This document shows, in pieces, positions 1-7,990 of a stretch of DNA of 64,000 nucleotides. The stretch covers positions 186,001 to 250,000 of the forward strand of contig JACJYC010000008.1 in assembly GCA_020636325.1 (NCBI GenBank), given 5' to 3'. Under the pieces are notes generated by a model. It was not told the DNA's origin. It ran no database searches and saw only the letters and a list, made by a program, of their open reading frames with translations. This DNA comes from Lewinellaceae bacterium. Its GTDB lineage: Bacteria > Bacteroidota > Bacteroidia > Chitinophagales > Saprospiraceae. Positions within the stretch are counted from its first letter, which is position 1; each line of letters begins with the position of its first letter. The position numbers and the translations under genes are program-made.

Positions 1-680
1 TTGTAAACCAGTTGTTTGTCATTGACTTCCGCCAGTACATTCGAGCAGTGGATTATTTCTTCAAGGGTGGGCTTTATTTTGGTTTTCCAATTCGGCTCCA
101 GATCAAGCCTGCAGCCCAGTTTGATTTTTTCTATATCCGTTTCCAGATAGTGCAACTGGTCAAGTATGTTTTCATTATGCGGTCTTATCTCGTTGAGCAA
201 CCAGTGTAATTTATCGATACAAAGAGAAATGTAATTTCCGGCCCGGTCATCGCCTGATATGCTTTCAACTGTGGTCGGGATGTCTCCCGGCAAAGAATCG
301 ATTTTATTTAAAATCTCCATTTTCCACTTCATTTTAATTTTTTTATGGATCGCTTCCTTGTCAAAATAACTCATCAGGATGACGCGGATTTGGTTGTTGA
401 ATAATCTTGAATTCACCTCAAAGTATTTTTGTATGCCGTTGAAACGGTCAAGGGGGCCTTCGTCCCAATTCAACTCAGCCAGGATTACGATCACGTCATA
501 AATGGAGAGATCAGTGGAAGAAAGCGCTTCTTCGTTCAGGATGCAGTGATAACCCAGTTTTTCGAGCCATGGGACACAGGGTTCCTTATGCCACAAAAAG
601 ACTGTTTTCGGCTTTTTTTTCGCAGGACAAAAATGATTGTGCTGCAACAGGACTAAACTATCGGTGTAAACGTCGGCCAT
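1..680 (-). CDS. receiver-like protein, partial (C-terminus beyond left edge)
   Basis: I translated the reverse strand by hand. An ATG at 680 opens a frame that stays open for 226 codons to the window edge, so the C-terminus is missing. The first ~110 residues look like a receiver fold: a hydrophobic strand (KTVFLWH), then YDVIVILAELNWDEGPLDR where a receiver would have its phospho-acceptor strand, then IRVILMSYFDKEA as a beta4-like strand. The acidic pair at the end of beta1 is absent and the acceptor Asp is uncertain, so it may be a pseudo-receiver. Residues ~120-226 are charged and probably helical. No membrane segment is seen. It is the third gene of the leftward operon, 41 bp after the 160-residue protein. 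Function unknown; a signalling or scaffold role in the phosphorelay cluster is inferred. Confidence 0.75.
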   Translation of the reverse strand, partial: MADVYTDSLVLLQHNHFCPAKKKPKTVFLWHKEPCVPWLEKLGYHCILNEEALSSTDLSIYDVIVILAELNWDEGPLDRFNGIQKYFEVNSRLFNNQIRVILMSYFDKEAIHKKIKMKWKMEILNKIDSLPGDIPTTVESISGDDRAGNYISLCIDKLHWLLNEIRPHNENILDQLHYLETDIEKIKLGCRLDLEPNWKTKIKPTLEEIIHCSNVLAEVNDKQLVY

Positions 681-721
681 ATTTAACATTCAAGTGTCCA
701 AATCGAAAATCACGGCGCAGG

Positions 722-1204
722 TCACGTTTTTAATTGTACGAACACAGCCAGCCTGTTAAGTTCCAGCCAGAACAATTTCCACTGACAACGGATATCGCTC
801 AACATGCGGGACCCTAAGGCCGGGTAAGCCTTGCGCATTCGGTTCCATCTTTGAATCCTTCGCCCTAAATCGTCATTCAGGTGCCAGATTTTTTTCAAAA
901 GATGTGACAATAGGGTAAGGTCGGAAGAAGTGTTGCAATACCTTTTTTCCAATAATTCGGCCAACTTCTTCTGGTCGCGGTTTAATCTGGTAACCACCCT
1001 GGATTGTTCCTTTTTCCAGAATGGATGCAAGGAATTGACCTCGCAGTTCGTCACCAGGCTCAAAGAGGCTTCAAAACCTTTTTTCAATTGCTGAACCTGC
1101 TCACTGTTCAAAATTTTTGCGACGCGCTTAAAGATCAATATTGATTCCATTTCCAGTTTATCAATTTTATTGTTATCTGCCATTTTAAAAGAAGAGTCGT
1201 ACAT
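722..1204 (-). CDS. small helical hypothetical protein in phosphorelay cluster
   Basis: A 160-residue protein without signal peptide, membrane segment or recognisable family. The sequence is rich in Lys, Arg, Leu and Glu and looks all-helical. It sits 13 bp after the receiver-HEPN gene and 41 bp before the truncated receiver-like gene, so it should be co-transcribed. An alternative start is the ATG at 1183; I kept 1204 because a GGA lies just ahead of it and the gap is short. Histidines occur in SLHPFW, LLSHLL and KIWHLN, so a histidine-phosphotransfer-like helical bundle can be imagined, but no Hpt motif is evident. It could equally be an antitoxin-like or adaptor partner of the HEPN protein. 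Function unknown. Confidence 0.7.
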   Translation of the reverse strand: MYDSSFKMADNNKIDKLEMESILIFKRVAKILNSEQVQQLKKGFEASLSLVTNCEVNSLHPFWKKEQSRVVTRLNRDQKKLAELLEKRYCNTSSDLTLLSHLLKKIWHLNDDLGRRIQRWNRMRKAYPALGSRMLSDIRCQWKLFWLELNRLAVFVQLKT

Positions 1205-1217
1205 TTCCAGGTTTGTT

Positions 1218-2981
1218 TTAGGAAAAATAATTATGATAGATTTCCCTGAAGCCGGGTTGGTTGCCCAGCAATGCCTCCAGGTCAGGCGTACGCCAGTTAA
1301 AATTCCTCTTATGGAAATCCTCTCCCGGAGGCGGGAATAATAGGTAACAAAAGAGGCCTTTTAAAAACCTTTCAAAAAACGAAAAATCCAGGGGAGCCCC
1401 CGATCTGAAATGAGCTGCCTGGTTTCTCATCCGGTATAAAAGTTTGCCCAGATAATCCTTTCTATGTTCCATTGCGGAAGACAGGGACGACCCTTGGTAG
1501 ACTGAGTGGAACGCTTCGAAAATTCCGCCTAAAAGGGTAATGATGGCTGCAATTCTGGAACTCTCATCATTTTTAACATAAAATCCTTCTTCGAGCAGCT
1601 TGTTTTGCAACAGTTCACGAAACTGGAGCAGCCCATGTGTCAGTTTTGAGAAAATAATCCCTTTATTGGGTTCAATTCTGGATGCAACCCCATCGCGTTC
1701 GGATATCCACTCCCAATTTTCCCACCACAATGTCTTTGTTTTCATCTTGTCCAATAACAGAAAGGATTTGGTCAGCAAAGAATATTGTTTATCGGTGAGT
1801 TTCGCCGCCATCTCAACAAGACTGATGATCCGCGCTGCACTTTTTTCCGCTGACAGGCGTTCATCAATGTTTTCTTTTATCCAGGAACCGTCGCTTCCCA
1901 GAACCCTTAAAGCTTTGTGTTTCTCCGGATTTCGGGAAGCGGTGGTCATGATCACCGGAATCATCGGCGCCTTTTTACGCAATGCTTTCAGGACAAGCGC
2001 ACCTTTTGTTGCTGCTGCTGGTTGTTGGACGTCCTTCGGTTCGAGGTGGAGGTCCAGTAATACAAGGTCAAAGCCGGCGCTCACCTTTTCAGCAATAACC
2101 TCCGGGTTTTCCATTGAATCGATAATCTCCACCCCGGCTTCATTGTCATACAGGAGCCAGTCGTAAATGTATTTCCACCCGAGGCCCAAGCGGATATGAA
2201 TACGGTCGGATTGGTCATCGATCAGCGCTATCTTTTTGAATCTTGCCTTTTCCCCAGCGCTTGATTTTACTAATCCCCGCCTCAATTTCCAGAGCAAATT
2301 TCCGGTGTTTCTCAGCAATCCCGGGGGGTAATCATCAAAGCCGAAAGCTGCCTGAACAGCCCGGATCTCCCGGCTTCGCAAGCTGTACAATTTTCTCAAC
2401 CCCGCACGAGCCGCAGCTTCCGGGAAAAGTGCGCAGTACAGGCGCAAGGTTTGGATCGCAGCGAAAAAGTTTGAACAGTCATGACGATCCTGGATCAGAT
2501 TGATCTCAACCTGGATCGAATCCCTGAATTCTTCGAGCAAAAACGGGTTTTCCCTCTTCACCGATTCCAGGTCGAGGTCCTGGGGGCCGAAGGGCGCATG
2601 GATGCGCTTTATGCCGGTACCCAACGCCAGCATATTGCCCCGGTTTATTGAAATCATCCGTTGTACAGGCAAGTGCAAAATCAGGATGACGGGAAGAAAC
2701 CTCAGCCTGTTTATATCGGCTCCAAAGGTTTTATTGGCCCTTATTTCCTTCAAAATTTCGAGGCCCCAGCAATCCTGCAAATTCGGATAGGATTTACACT
2801 TCAGGCAAACCTGGATGATTATCCCGCTGACGTCCGGGTAGTGGGAATTGATCGTTTCGACAATGGTATAAGCCGGAACATCTGAATCCTCTTCCAACAA
2901 GTAAGTTTGCAAAAGGGGAACTGCGCCTGAAATCGGCTCAACCTGTGTGCTGCCTTTTTGATCTATTAACAATGCGGACAT
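1218..2981 (-). CDS. receiver protein with C-terminal HEPN-like RNase motif
   Basis: A 587-residue soluble protein in three parts. Residues ~35-140 resemble a degenerate receiver (a GLEILKEIR helix like the DGLELLRRIR of receivers). Residues ~248-390 form a canonical receiver: acidic pair D255-D256 (IALIDDQ), phospho-acceptor D310 (LVLLDLHL), T346/T347 (VIMTTAS) and Lys369. Residues ~395-587 are helical and contain RMRNQAAHF, where R519-N520-x3-H524 fits the R-x4-6-H catalytic motif of HEPN ribonucleases, usually written RN..xH. HEPN domains are metal-independent RNases common in toxin-antitoxin, Abi and CRISPR effectors. I infer phosphorylation-controlled RNA cleavage. It is the first gene of the leftward operon and is divergent from the kinase-like gene with 190 bp between. 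No DNA-binding domain is visible. The HEPN call rests on one motif in a helical context, so it is moderate. Confidence 0.85.
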   Translation of the reverse strand: MSALLIDQKGSTQVEPISGAVPLLQTYLLEEDSDVPAYTIVETINSHYPDVSGIIIQVCLKCKSYPNLQDCWGLEILKEIRANKTFGADINRLRFLPVILILHLPVQRMISINRGNMLALGTGIKRIHAPFGPQDLDLESVKRENPFLLEEFRDSIQVEINLIQDRHDCSNFFAAIQTLRLYCALFPEAAARAGLRKLYSLRSREIRAVQAAFGFDDYPPGLLRNTGNLLWKLRRGLVKSSAGEKARFKKIALIDDQSDRIHIRLGLGWKYIYDWLLYDNEAGVEIIDSMENPEVIAEKVSAGFDLVLLDLHLEPKDVQQPAAATKGALVLKALRKKAPMIPVIMTTASRNPEKHKALRVLGSDGSWIKENIDERLSAEKSAARIISLVEMAAKLTDKQYSLLTKSFLLLDKMKTKTLWWENWEWISERDGVASRIEPNKGIIFSKLTHGLLQFRELLQNKLLEEGFYVKNDESSRIAAIITLLGGIFEAFHSVYQGSSLSSAMEHRKDYLGKLLYRMRNQAAHFRSGAPLDFSFFERFLKGLFCYLLFPPPGEDFHKRNFNWRTPDLEALLGNQPGFREIYHNYFS

Positions 2982-3171
2982 TTTCGGTCAGTTTTTGAAG
3001 GACAGCACAAAATTGCGGGCGGAAAAGTTATCCTTCGTTAGGAGGGCTACCAAGATGTTAGTAACTTTAGATAACTTTCCGGGAATACCTTGCGAGGATG
3101 ATTAATGGTTAAGAGCGTCAATGCCTGAAACGGTTTTTCACTTTTAGCATCCAATAAAACTAAAATTAAAA
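2982..3171. promoter_or_regulatory. divergent intergenic region of phosphorelay cluster
   Basis: This 190-bp gap separates the two divergent operons and must hold both promoters. No exact TAnnTTTG element was found on either strand. A near-duplicate AGTAACTTTAGATAACTTT lies around 3060-3078, two copies of TAACTTT, and is the only notable repeat. The start at 3172 follows an A-rich stretch (AAAACTAAAATTAAAA), typical of Bacteroidota leaders without a strong Shine-Dalgarno. Confidence 0.4.
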
Positions 3172-5751
3172 ATGAACCCTCCTGATCAATTGCAGTCAAA
3201 AGCTTTGTCCAACGGATACGGTAAAACCGGTCATGACTTCCGGCCGATGACGGAATACGAATTCTGGTTCCAGAAACAATTACTGGAGGAAGCCCTATTG
3301 CGTGTCCGGATAAATGAAACAGGGAATAAAGACCCCTATCAGGATTTTTTGGAGAAAGAGCATTTTAACGATATTATATACAATCATTTCGGTATTTGCG
3401 GCGGCGGGTTCGTTTTTGCAGACAAGGCCAACAACAGATTATTATACCTGCACAACAAAAAAATACAAACCACTTCTGATTTTACGCCGCATTTTATTGA
3501 AATACCGTTTAATTTCGCCCACCTGAAAAAAAATGTTGAACAATCCCGGGAAAAATACGGAACAGTCATTGATGCGTTATTCATCGGAACGCGCGACAAT
3601 CAGCCGCTGATTGACAAAGACACTAAATTATCACCCGAATTTTATTATAATCTCCCTCATTTCAGGCAGGAAGACCTCAGGAACAATAAATTCCTGCCCT
3701 TTGAAGAATACCTTGTAGAAGACGGCCTCAAAGTGATTTATTGTCCGGTGGGTGAGATCCTGTTTCACTTGTATTGCTGGCGGCTTTTGTTTAAAAAAGC
3801 GGAAACCGTGGGCCTGGAAACCAAAATAAACATATGCAATGATATTGCTGAATACCGGCCGAATAAAAAATTCTGGGAAGAAGTCCGGGAAAAAAAGGGA
3901 TTGCCCGAAGCCGAATGGCTGGAAACCCTTCGGACGCGCTTTCATGAAAGCCCATTGGGAATCGGCGATAAATGGGAAGAACTGGTCATTGAAGTTGACA
4001 CGCCTTATGAATCCAATCACGAAGGGTTCAACCTGTACGAGGAATACTTCCGTTTCGGCCTAATTGAAGAGGACAGTCCGTCGGCCATCGTGAAAAAAGA
4101 ATTCCTGCCGTTGATCCGGTATTTTATCCATATTGCGCAACGGCATCTGGGCTGGACGGCCCAGGCCAGGCAAAATGAACAGGAGAAACTATTTGATGAT
4201 TGCCTCAAAGAAAGCAACCTGACGACCAAACAGATCCTGACGAACCTTTACACGCTCGAAAGGAGGCTGGATATTTATTTTGAAGAAGAATTCAGTCCGT
4301 TCGAATATATCCCAACGCTGGAAAATATCATCAAGGAATTCCGCATTGACGAGTGCCTGAAAAAAATTGCAAAAGCCTGGCTGATGCATGAGCACCTTCA
4401 AAAAGGGATCAGGGACCAAAAGATCATGGTCCTGCTTCGGGAGCTGCATAAAAAAACCCGATTTCCGATTTTACCTTACTTTTATCACCTGACCTCCGGG
4501 GAGGAACATTATGCAAAGGAACACCTGGTTTTGTGCTTGTGGGAATCCTATGAAAACAAGGTAAAGATCAGGCTGCCGAACGTAAAGGAAGAAAAGGAAG
4601 AGTCGGGTGTTGTTTTCTTATTGCTGACATTGAAGCCCATCTGGCATATCAACCCGGATTGGACCTTTCTGAAAAACGGAAAAAGCACACACTGCACCAA
4701 ACACCTTTCTGAGGAAGCCTTTAACCGCCTCCACAGAATGCTCAGTTTTTTTAAAACCCTGGTAATCCCGACCATTGATAAAGCTTATTACGGAAGCATC
4801 ATTCAAAAACAGCACGAACAGAATGCCTCACAGGTCAATATAGATGCCTTCAGCCATGAACTATCCAAGGTAGTGGATAACATCTTTGAAAGTTCAAATA
4901 TTTCAATTGAGCAATTATTCAAGGAAAACACGCAACGCTTTTTAGGTTATGTTACCAAATTTCTAGGCGAATCCGAAAGTTATTCAACTGAAGAAATTGC
5001 AAAATGGCTGATCATTCCCAATAAGGAAAGGTTCAATGCATGGTCCATGATCCTGAAGGTTTGGTCAGGGAGAAGAGGGAAATTGGTTTTCAACGATTTT
5101 CAGGCCGAAGAGGACCTCGAGGGCATTATCCGGAAGTGCCGGTTCATTGCCAAACGCATGTTTGTAGGAGCGCAGATGCGCAATTGGGCCAAACCGGAAA
5201 GCCTGGCTCAGATCAAAAGATATGATGCTGTTTTTAAATCCCAGGTTGAGGAATTGGGCAAAATAAAACAATTGAAACCCGAAATACTGGGAGAAGCGAA
5301 AAAATTCCGCCTGTACGAAAGCGCTGATGCAGACAGGGAAGAAGTTTTCCTTCGGCAAAATGCCGTTCTGCGATTATTGATTGCGGGCATAACCAATGCC
5401 TATGAACATACGCAGGGGCATTTTTTTCTTGAAGTCAAATTGAATGAAAAGCAGACTGAATTAATCTTTTCCATTATCAACCCCTGCATTCCCGAAAAAA
5501 TTTCAGTAAAAAGGAAAAAAAGTCTTGGGACCGAACCCGTTCTCCGAAATTGCCTGGGTATTTTAAAGGGTAAGCTTGTGTATTTCGGCGGATTTCCGGA
5601 ATCCCTGCCGGATGAAAAGAATTACTGGATGGGGAAATTTGAAAAACTGCCGGGCGAACACGGTTTGTGGATTACCCGTTTTAGATTTCCGGTGCAAGCG
5701 GTTTTTAAAAAAATGCCTGATGAATCACTGACATCTGTCCCGAATAATTAA
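3172..5751 (+). CDS. cytoplasmic histidine-kinase-like protein
   Basis: An 859-residue protein without membrane segments. Residues 1-~540 match no sensor domain that I can name. At 560-564 lies FSHEL with H562, the form of a histidine-kinase H-box (FSHELRTP in classical kinases), followed by a helical region. The C-terminus (~715-840) looks like a divergent GHKL ATPase domain: an N-box-like ITNAYEHT with N742 and H746, FSIINP where the D-x-G-x-G box should be, and LGTEPVLRNCLG near the usual GTGL position. The D-x-G-x-G box is not intact, so ATP binding may be altered or lost. It heads the rightward operon, 21 bp before the first receiver gene, and is the natural phosphodonor or allosteric sensor for the receivers here. 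An alternative is a pseudokinase scaffold. Confidence 0.8.
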   Translation: MNPPDQLQSKALSNGYGKTGHDFRPMTEYEFWFQKQLLEEALLRVRINETGNKDPYQDFLEKEHFNDIIYNHFGICGGGFVFADKANNRLLYLHNKKIQTTSDFTPHFIEIPFNFAHLKKNVEQSREKYGTVIDALFIGTRDNQPLIDKDTKLSPEFYYNLPHFRQEDLRNNKFLPFEEYLVEDGLKVIYCPVGEILFHLYCWRLLFKKAETVGLETKINICNDIAEYRPNKKFWEEVREKKGLPEAEWLETLRTRFHESPLGIGDKWEELVIEVDTPYESNHEGFNLYEEYFRFGLIEEDSPSAIVKKEFLPLIRYFIHIAQRHLGWTAQARQNEQEKLFDDCLKESNLTTKQILTNLYTLERRLDIYFEEEFSPFEYIPTLENIIKEFRIDECLKKIAKAWLMHEHLQKGIRDQKIMVLLRELHKKTRFPILPYFYHLTSGEEHYAKEHLVLCLWESYENKVKIRLPNVKEEKEESGVVFLLLTLKPIWHINPDWTFLKNGKSTHCTKHLSEEAFNRLHRMLSFFKTLVIPTIDKAYYGSIIQKQHEQNASQVNIDAFSHELSKVVDNIFESSNISIEQLFKENTQRFLGYVTKFLGESESYSTEEIAKWLIIPNKERFNAWSMILKVWSGRRGKLVFNDFQAEEDLEGIIRKCRFIAKRMFVGAQMRNWAKPESLAQIKRYDAVFKSQVEELGKIKQLKPEILGEAKKFRLYESADADREEVFLRQNAVLRLLIAGITNAYEHTQGHFFLEVKLNEKQTELIFSIINPCIPEKISVKRKKSLGTEPVLRNCLGILKGKLVYFGGFPESLPDEKNYWMGKFEKLPGEHGLWITRFRFPVQAVFKKMPDESLTSVPNN

Positions 5752-5772
5752 AACCACTAAAAACAAATAACC

Positions 5773-7329
5773 ATGTCCGGCGACCTTCTCACTCAAATGA
5801 AAAACAATCAGGATTCGTCCTCCCTGGCAGATGAGCCTCATCATTCAAGAAAATGGATCATCATCGAAGATTCTGCGCCAAAAGCAGAATGGTTCATCGG
5901 ATTTATCCTGCACCTTTTTCCGAATGATAACATTCATTGGTTCTATTTGGAGGCCAACCTGTTCAATGAACCCGAATATGTCATGGACCCGGACGGCGGC
6001 GGAACCTGGAAGTATTATTCGAGAGAGCTCCCGCTGGATGCTGGCCAGGTAAGAAAGGTTGAAGGTCATTTACATTTTTACTGGTGCAAAACGGAAAAGG
6101 AATTCATTCACATGTTCGACCGGGTCAATGACCATAACGGCATTGTTTTGCTGGATATCGACCTGCCGATATTGGGCGGAAAAGAAAGCATCAACGAAGG
6201 CATTCTGGGCGATAAAATAAGGGAATTCTTTGCCTGCGATACCTTGGACCGGGATTGTGAATCCATGGTTTGCGTGACCAGCAGCGCTGTTCATCACGCC
6301 AAGGTCAGAAGGCAGATTTGCAGGGATGACGATTGGGTTTACCAAAGGATTTATACAGAAGGCGCAGGGGATTGGGAATTCACCGGCAATACCCGTGCGA
6401 GGGATTGCAGGGATGTCGTTGAAAGAAGTCATAATTTCTGGAACAGGCTGTATTCCAAAACGGCAGCACTGGCTGTTTTTCTTAGTAAAATGGCGGAATA
6501 TGACCAGACCTCTTTCCACAACTGGGACAACTCCAGCGAGGCCAATCTGATCTTATTCCAATCAAAAGGTACCTGGGACAATCACCTGAATATGCCTGTC
6601 CAGATTAAATTCTTATCAGATTTTTTGGATATAGGGTGCGAAGAATTCATTTTTATTTTCAATCTGAGGGATGCCAATGGGCATTACTGGAATAATTGCG
6701 CTATTTGCGAATGCCTGAAAGTGATGGGAACAAGCGACGCTGATAATTTCAGCCTCCTGGGCATTGCATTTCTTACCTGGGCCGCCTACCGCAGGAGGTT
6801 TGGAAAGGAAGGAAAAGGCAACCAGCTGTTCATCAATGCCATAAAATCAGTCCAGGAAATGGAATACCAGCACCACCTTCCCATTTCCCGCAATAATCTG
6901 ATCGGGCCGCCACAAAAAACAGATACCCTGCACAAAACCATCACCGCCTACTTTGAAATGCTGCCTCATTTGTTCTGTTCAAAATCCCAGGACGAGCCGG
7001 GAGCAGATTTGCTAAGAGAAGTTGACCTGGATCGGACCGGATTCGCCGTCAGATTTGAGAAAATATTTCCGGAAAGGCTGTTCAATTCCATTTCAAGAGA
7101 ATATAAAAGAAAATGCCTCAATTTTAAAGATGAAGGGGACCTGGCTGAAATTAAGGGAGGAGGAGATACAGCAAGGGCAATTTTGAAATTTTTCCCGTTA
7201 AATCAATTTTGCGATAAATTGATTATGAATAAAATTCCGTTTCTTGGGAATTTCTTCAGCTTGAAAATTTACGCTGCGGGGGATTACCCCGAGAACGGAA
7301 TCATTTTAAAATTTGGCAATGCGACTTAA
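5773..7329 (+). CDS. receiver-domain protein with unknown C-terminal domain
   Basis: A 518-residue soluble protein. Residues ~26-200 form a receiver domain: beta1 acidic E32-D33 (WIIIEDS), phospho-acceptor D128 (IVLLDIDLP), beta4 T169-S170 (VCVTSSA). A long insertion of about 60 residues between beta1 and the next strands (FNEPEYVMDPDGGG and following) is unusual for the family. Residues ~215-518 match nothing I recognise; they include a helical part and a C-terminal beta-rich stretch with GGGDTARAILKFFP and NGIILKFG. No HTH, GGDEF, EAL or membrane segment is visible. The 21-bp gap before it and the overlap with the next gene place it in the kinase operon. It is probably a phospho-acceptor whose output is protein-protein interaction or an unrecognised effector. 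Confidence 0.8.
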   Translation: MSGDLLTQMKNNQDSSSLADEPHHSRKWIIIEDSAPKAEWFIGFILHLFPNDNIHWFYLEANLFNEPEYVMDPDGGGTWKYYSRELPLDAGQVRKVEGHLHFYWCKTEKEFIHMFDRVNDHNGIVLLDIDLPILGGKESINEGILGDKIREFFACDTLDRDCESMVCVTSSAVHHAKVRRQICRDDDWVYQRIYTEGAGDWEFTGNTRARDCRDVVERSHNFWNRLYSKTAALAVFLSKMAEYDQTSFHNWDNSSEANLILFQSKGTWDNHLNMPVQIKFLSDFLDIGCEEFIFIFNLRDANGHYWNNCAICECLKVMGTSDADNFSLLGIAFLTWAAYRRRFGKEGKGNQLFINAIKSVQEMEYQHHLPISRNNLIGPPQKTDTLHKTITAYFEMLPHLFCSKSQDEPGADLLREVDLDRTGFAVRFEKIFPERLFNSISREYKRKCLNFKDEGDLAEIKGGGDTARAILKFFPLNQFCDKLIMNKIPFLGNFFSLKIYAAGDYPENGIILKFGNAT

Positions 7330-7990
7330 ACCTCACAAAATCCTGGTTATTGACAACAATAACGAACGAAGAAGAAAAATGCTGGACCCTTTTCGCGATC
7401 TACCTGATATAGAGGTCAGATCGTTCGACCTGCAAGCAGGAAAGGTCCTCACAGACCTGCATGAAAAAGGAAACTGGAAACCGGATCCGATCGAACATCA
7501 CCATTTTGTATTGCTGCTGATCCACGCCAGGGACAATAACTGGAAAGACGCCCAAAAATTCACCAAAAGGATCTGGTACGGCGGAAATCAAGGATTCGAT
7601 TCAGATGTTCCTTCAGGTGAAGATAAAATCGAAAGAGCTATCGTATCAAGCGGTTTTTTAAAAATAGAAGAAGCGATAGCGCTCATGGAATATGCCATGG
7701 GGATTGGAAACAAACCCGATTGCCTGATAAAAATAGATGAGGCCCGGTTTATCAGGCAGGAATTGTCGGTACAACTCATCATGCAACTTAATCAACCCCA
7801 AAAAGCCGTCATTGAAACAATTCAGCTGCCGGGAGCCCTGTCCGATTGCAATGAAGTATTTGCCTCCTTCAAAACGAAAGCCATCAAATTAATTCAGGAT
7901 AATGCTGATTTATCCCCGTTTGACCCGAAATATCTTCGACTTTTAAAAGAGTTGAAAGAATCGATTAATTCAATTTTAGGGGACCCATGA
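7319..7990 (+). CDS. pseudo-receiver protein
   Basis: A 223-residue protein from the ATG at 7319. An in-frame TTG at 7313 would add two residues; I prefer the ATG, which overlaps the preceding gene by 11 bp. The N-terminus starts like a receiver (HKILVIDNNNERRRKM) but has one Asp where receivers have an acidic pair. The strand expected to carry the phospho-acceptor reads FVLLLIHARDNNW, with His in that place. The beta4 equivalent IERAIVSSGF is recognisable. It is therefore a likely non-phosphorylatable pseudo-receiver with a helical C-terminal extension (~140-223). The next gene begins within its stop codon (ATGA), so the two are translationally coupled. A modulatory or adaptor role is inferred; function unknown. 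Confidence 0.75.
   Translation: MRLKPHKILVIDNNNERRRKMLDPFRDLPDIEVRSFDLQAGKVLTDLHEKGNWKPDPIEHHHFVLLLIHARDNNWKDAQKFTKRIWYGGNQGFDSDVPSGEDKIERAIVSSGFLKIEEAIALMEYAMGIGNKPDCLIKIDEARFIRQELSVQLIMQLNQPQKAVIETIQLPGALSDCNEVFASFKTKAIKLIQDNADLSPFDPKYLRLLKELKESINSILGDP

Noticed and set aside
5773..7329. Response regulator with DNA-binding output
   Set aside because: No helix-turn-helix could be seen in the C-terminal 300 residues, so a transcription role was not assigned.
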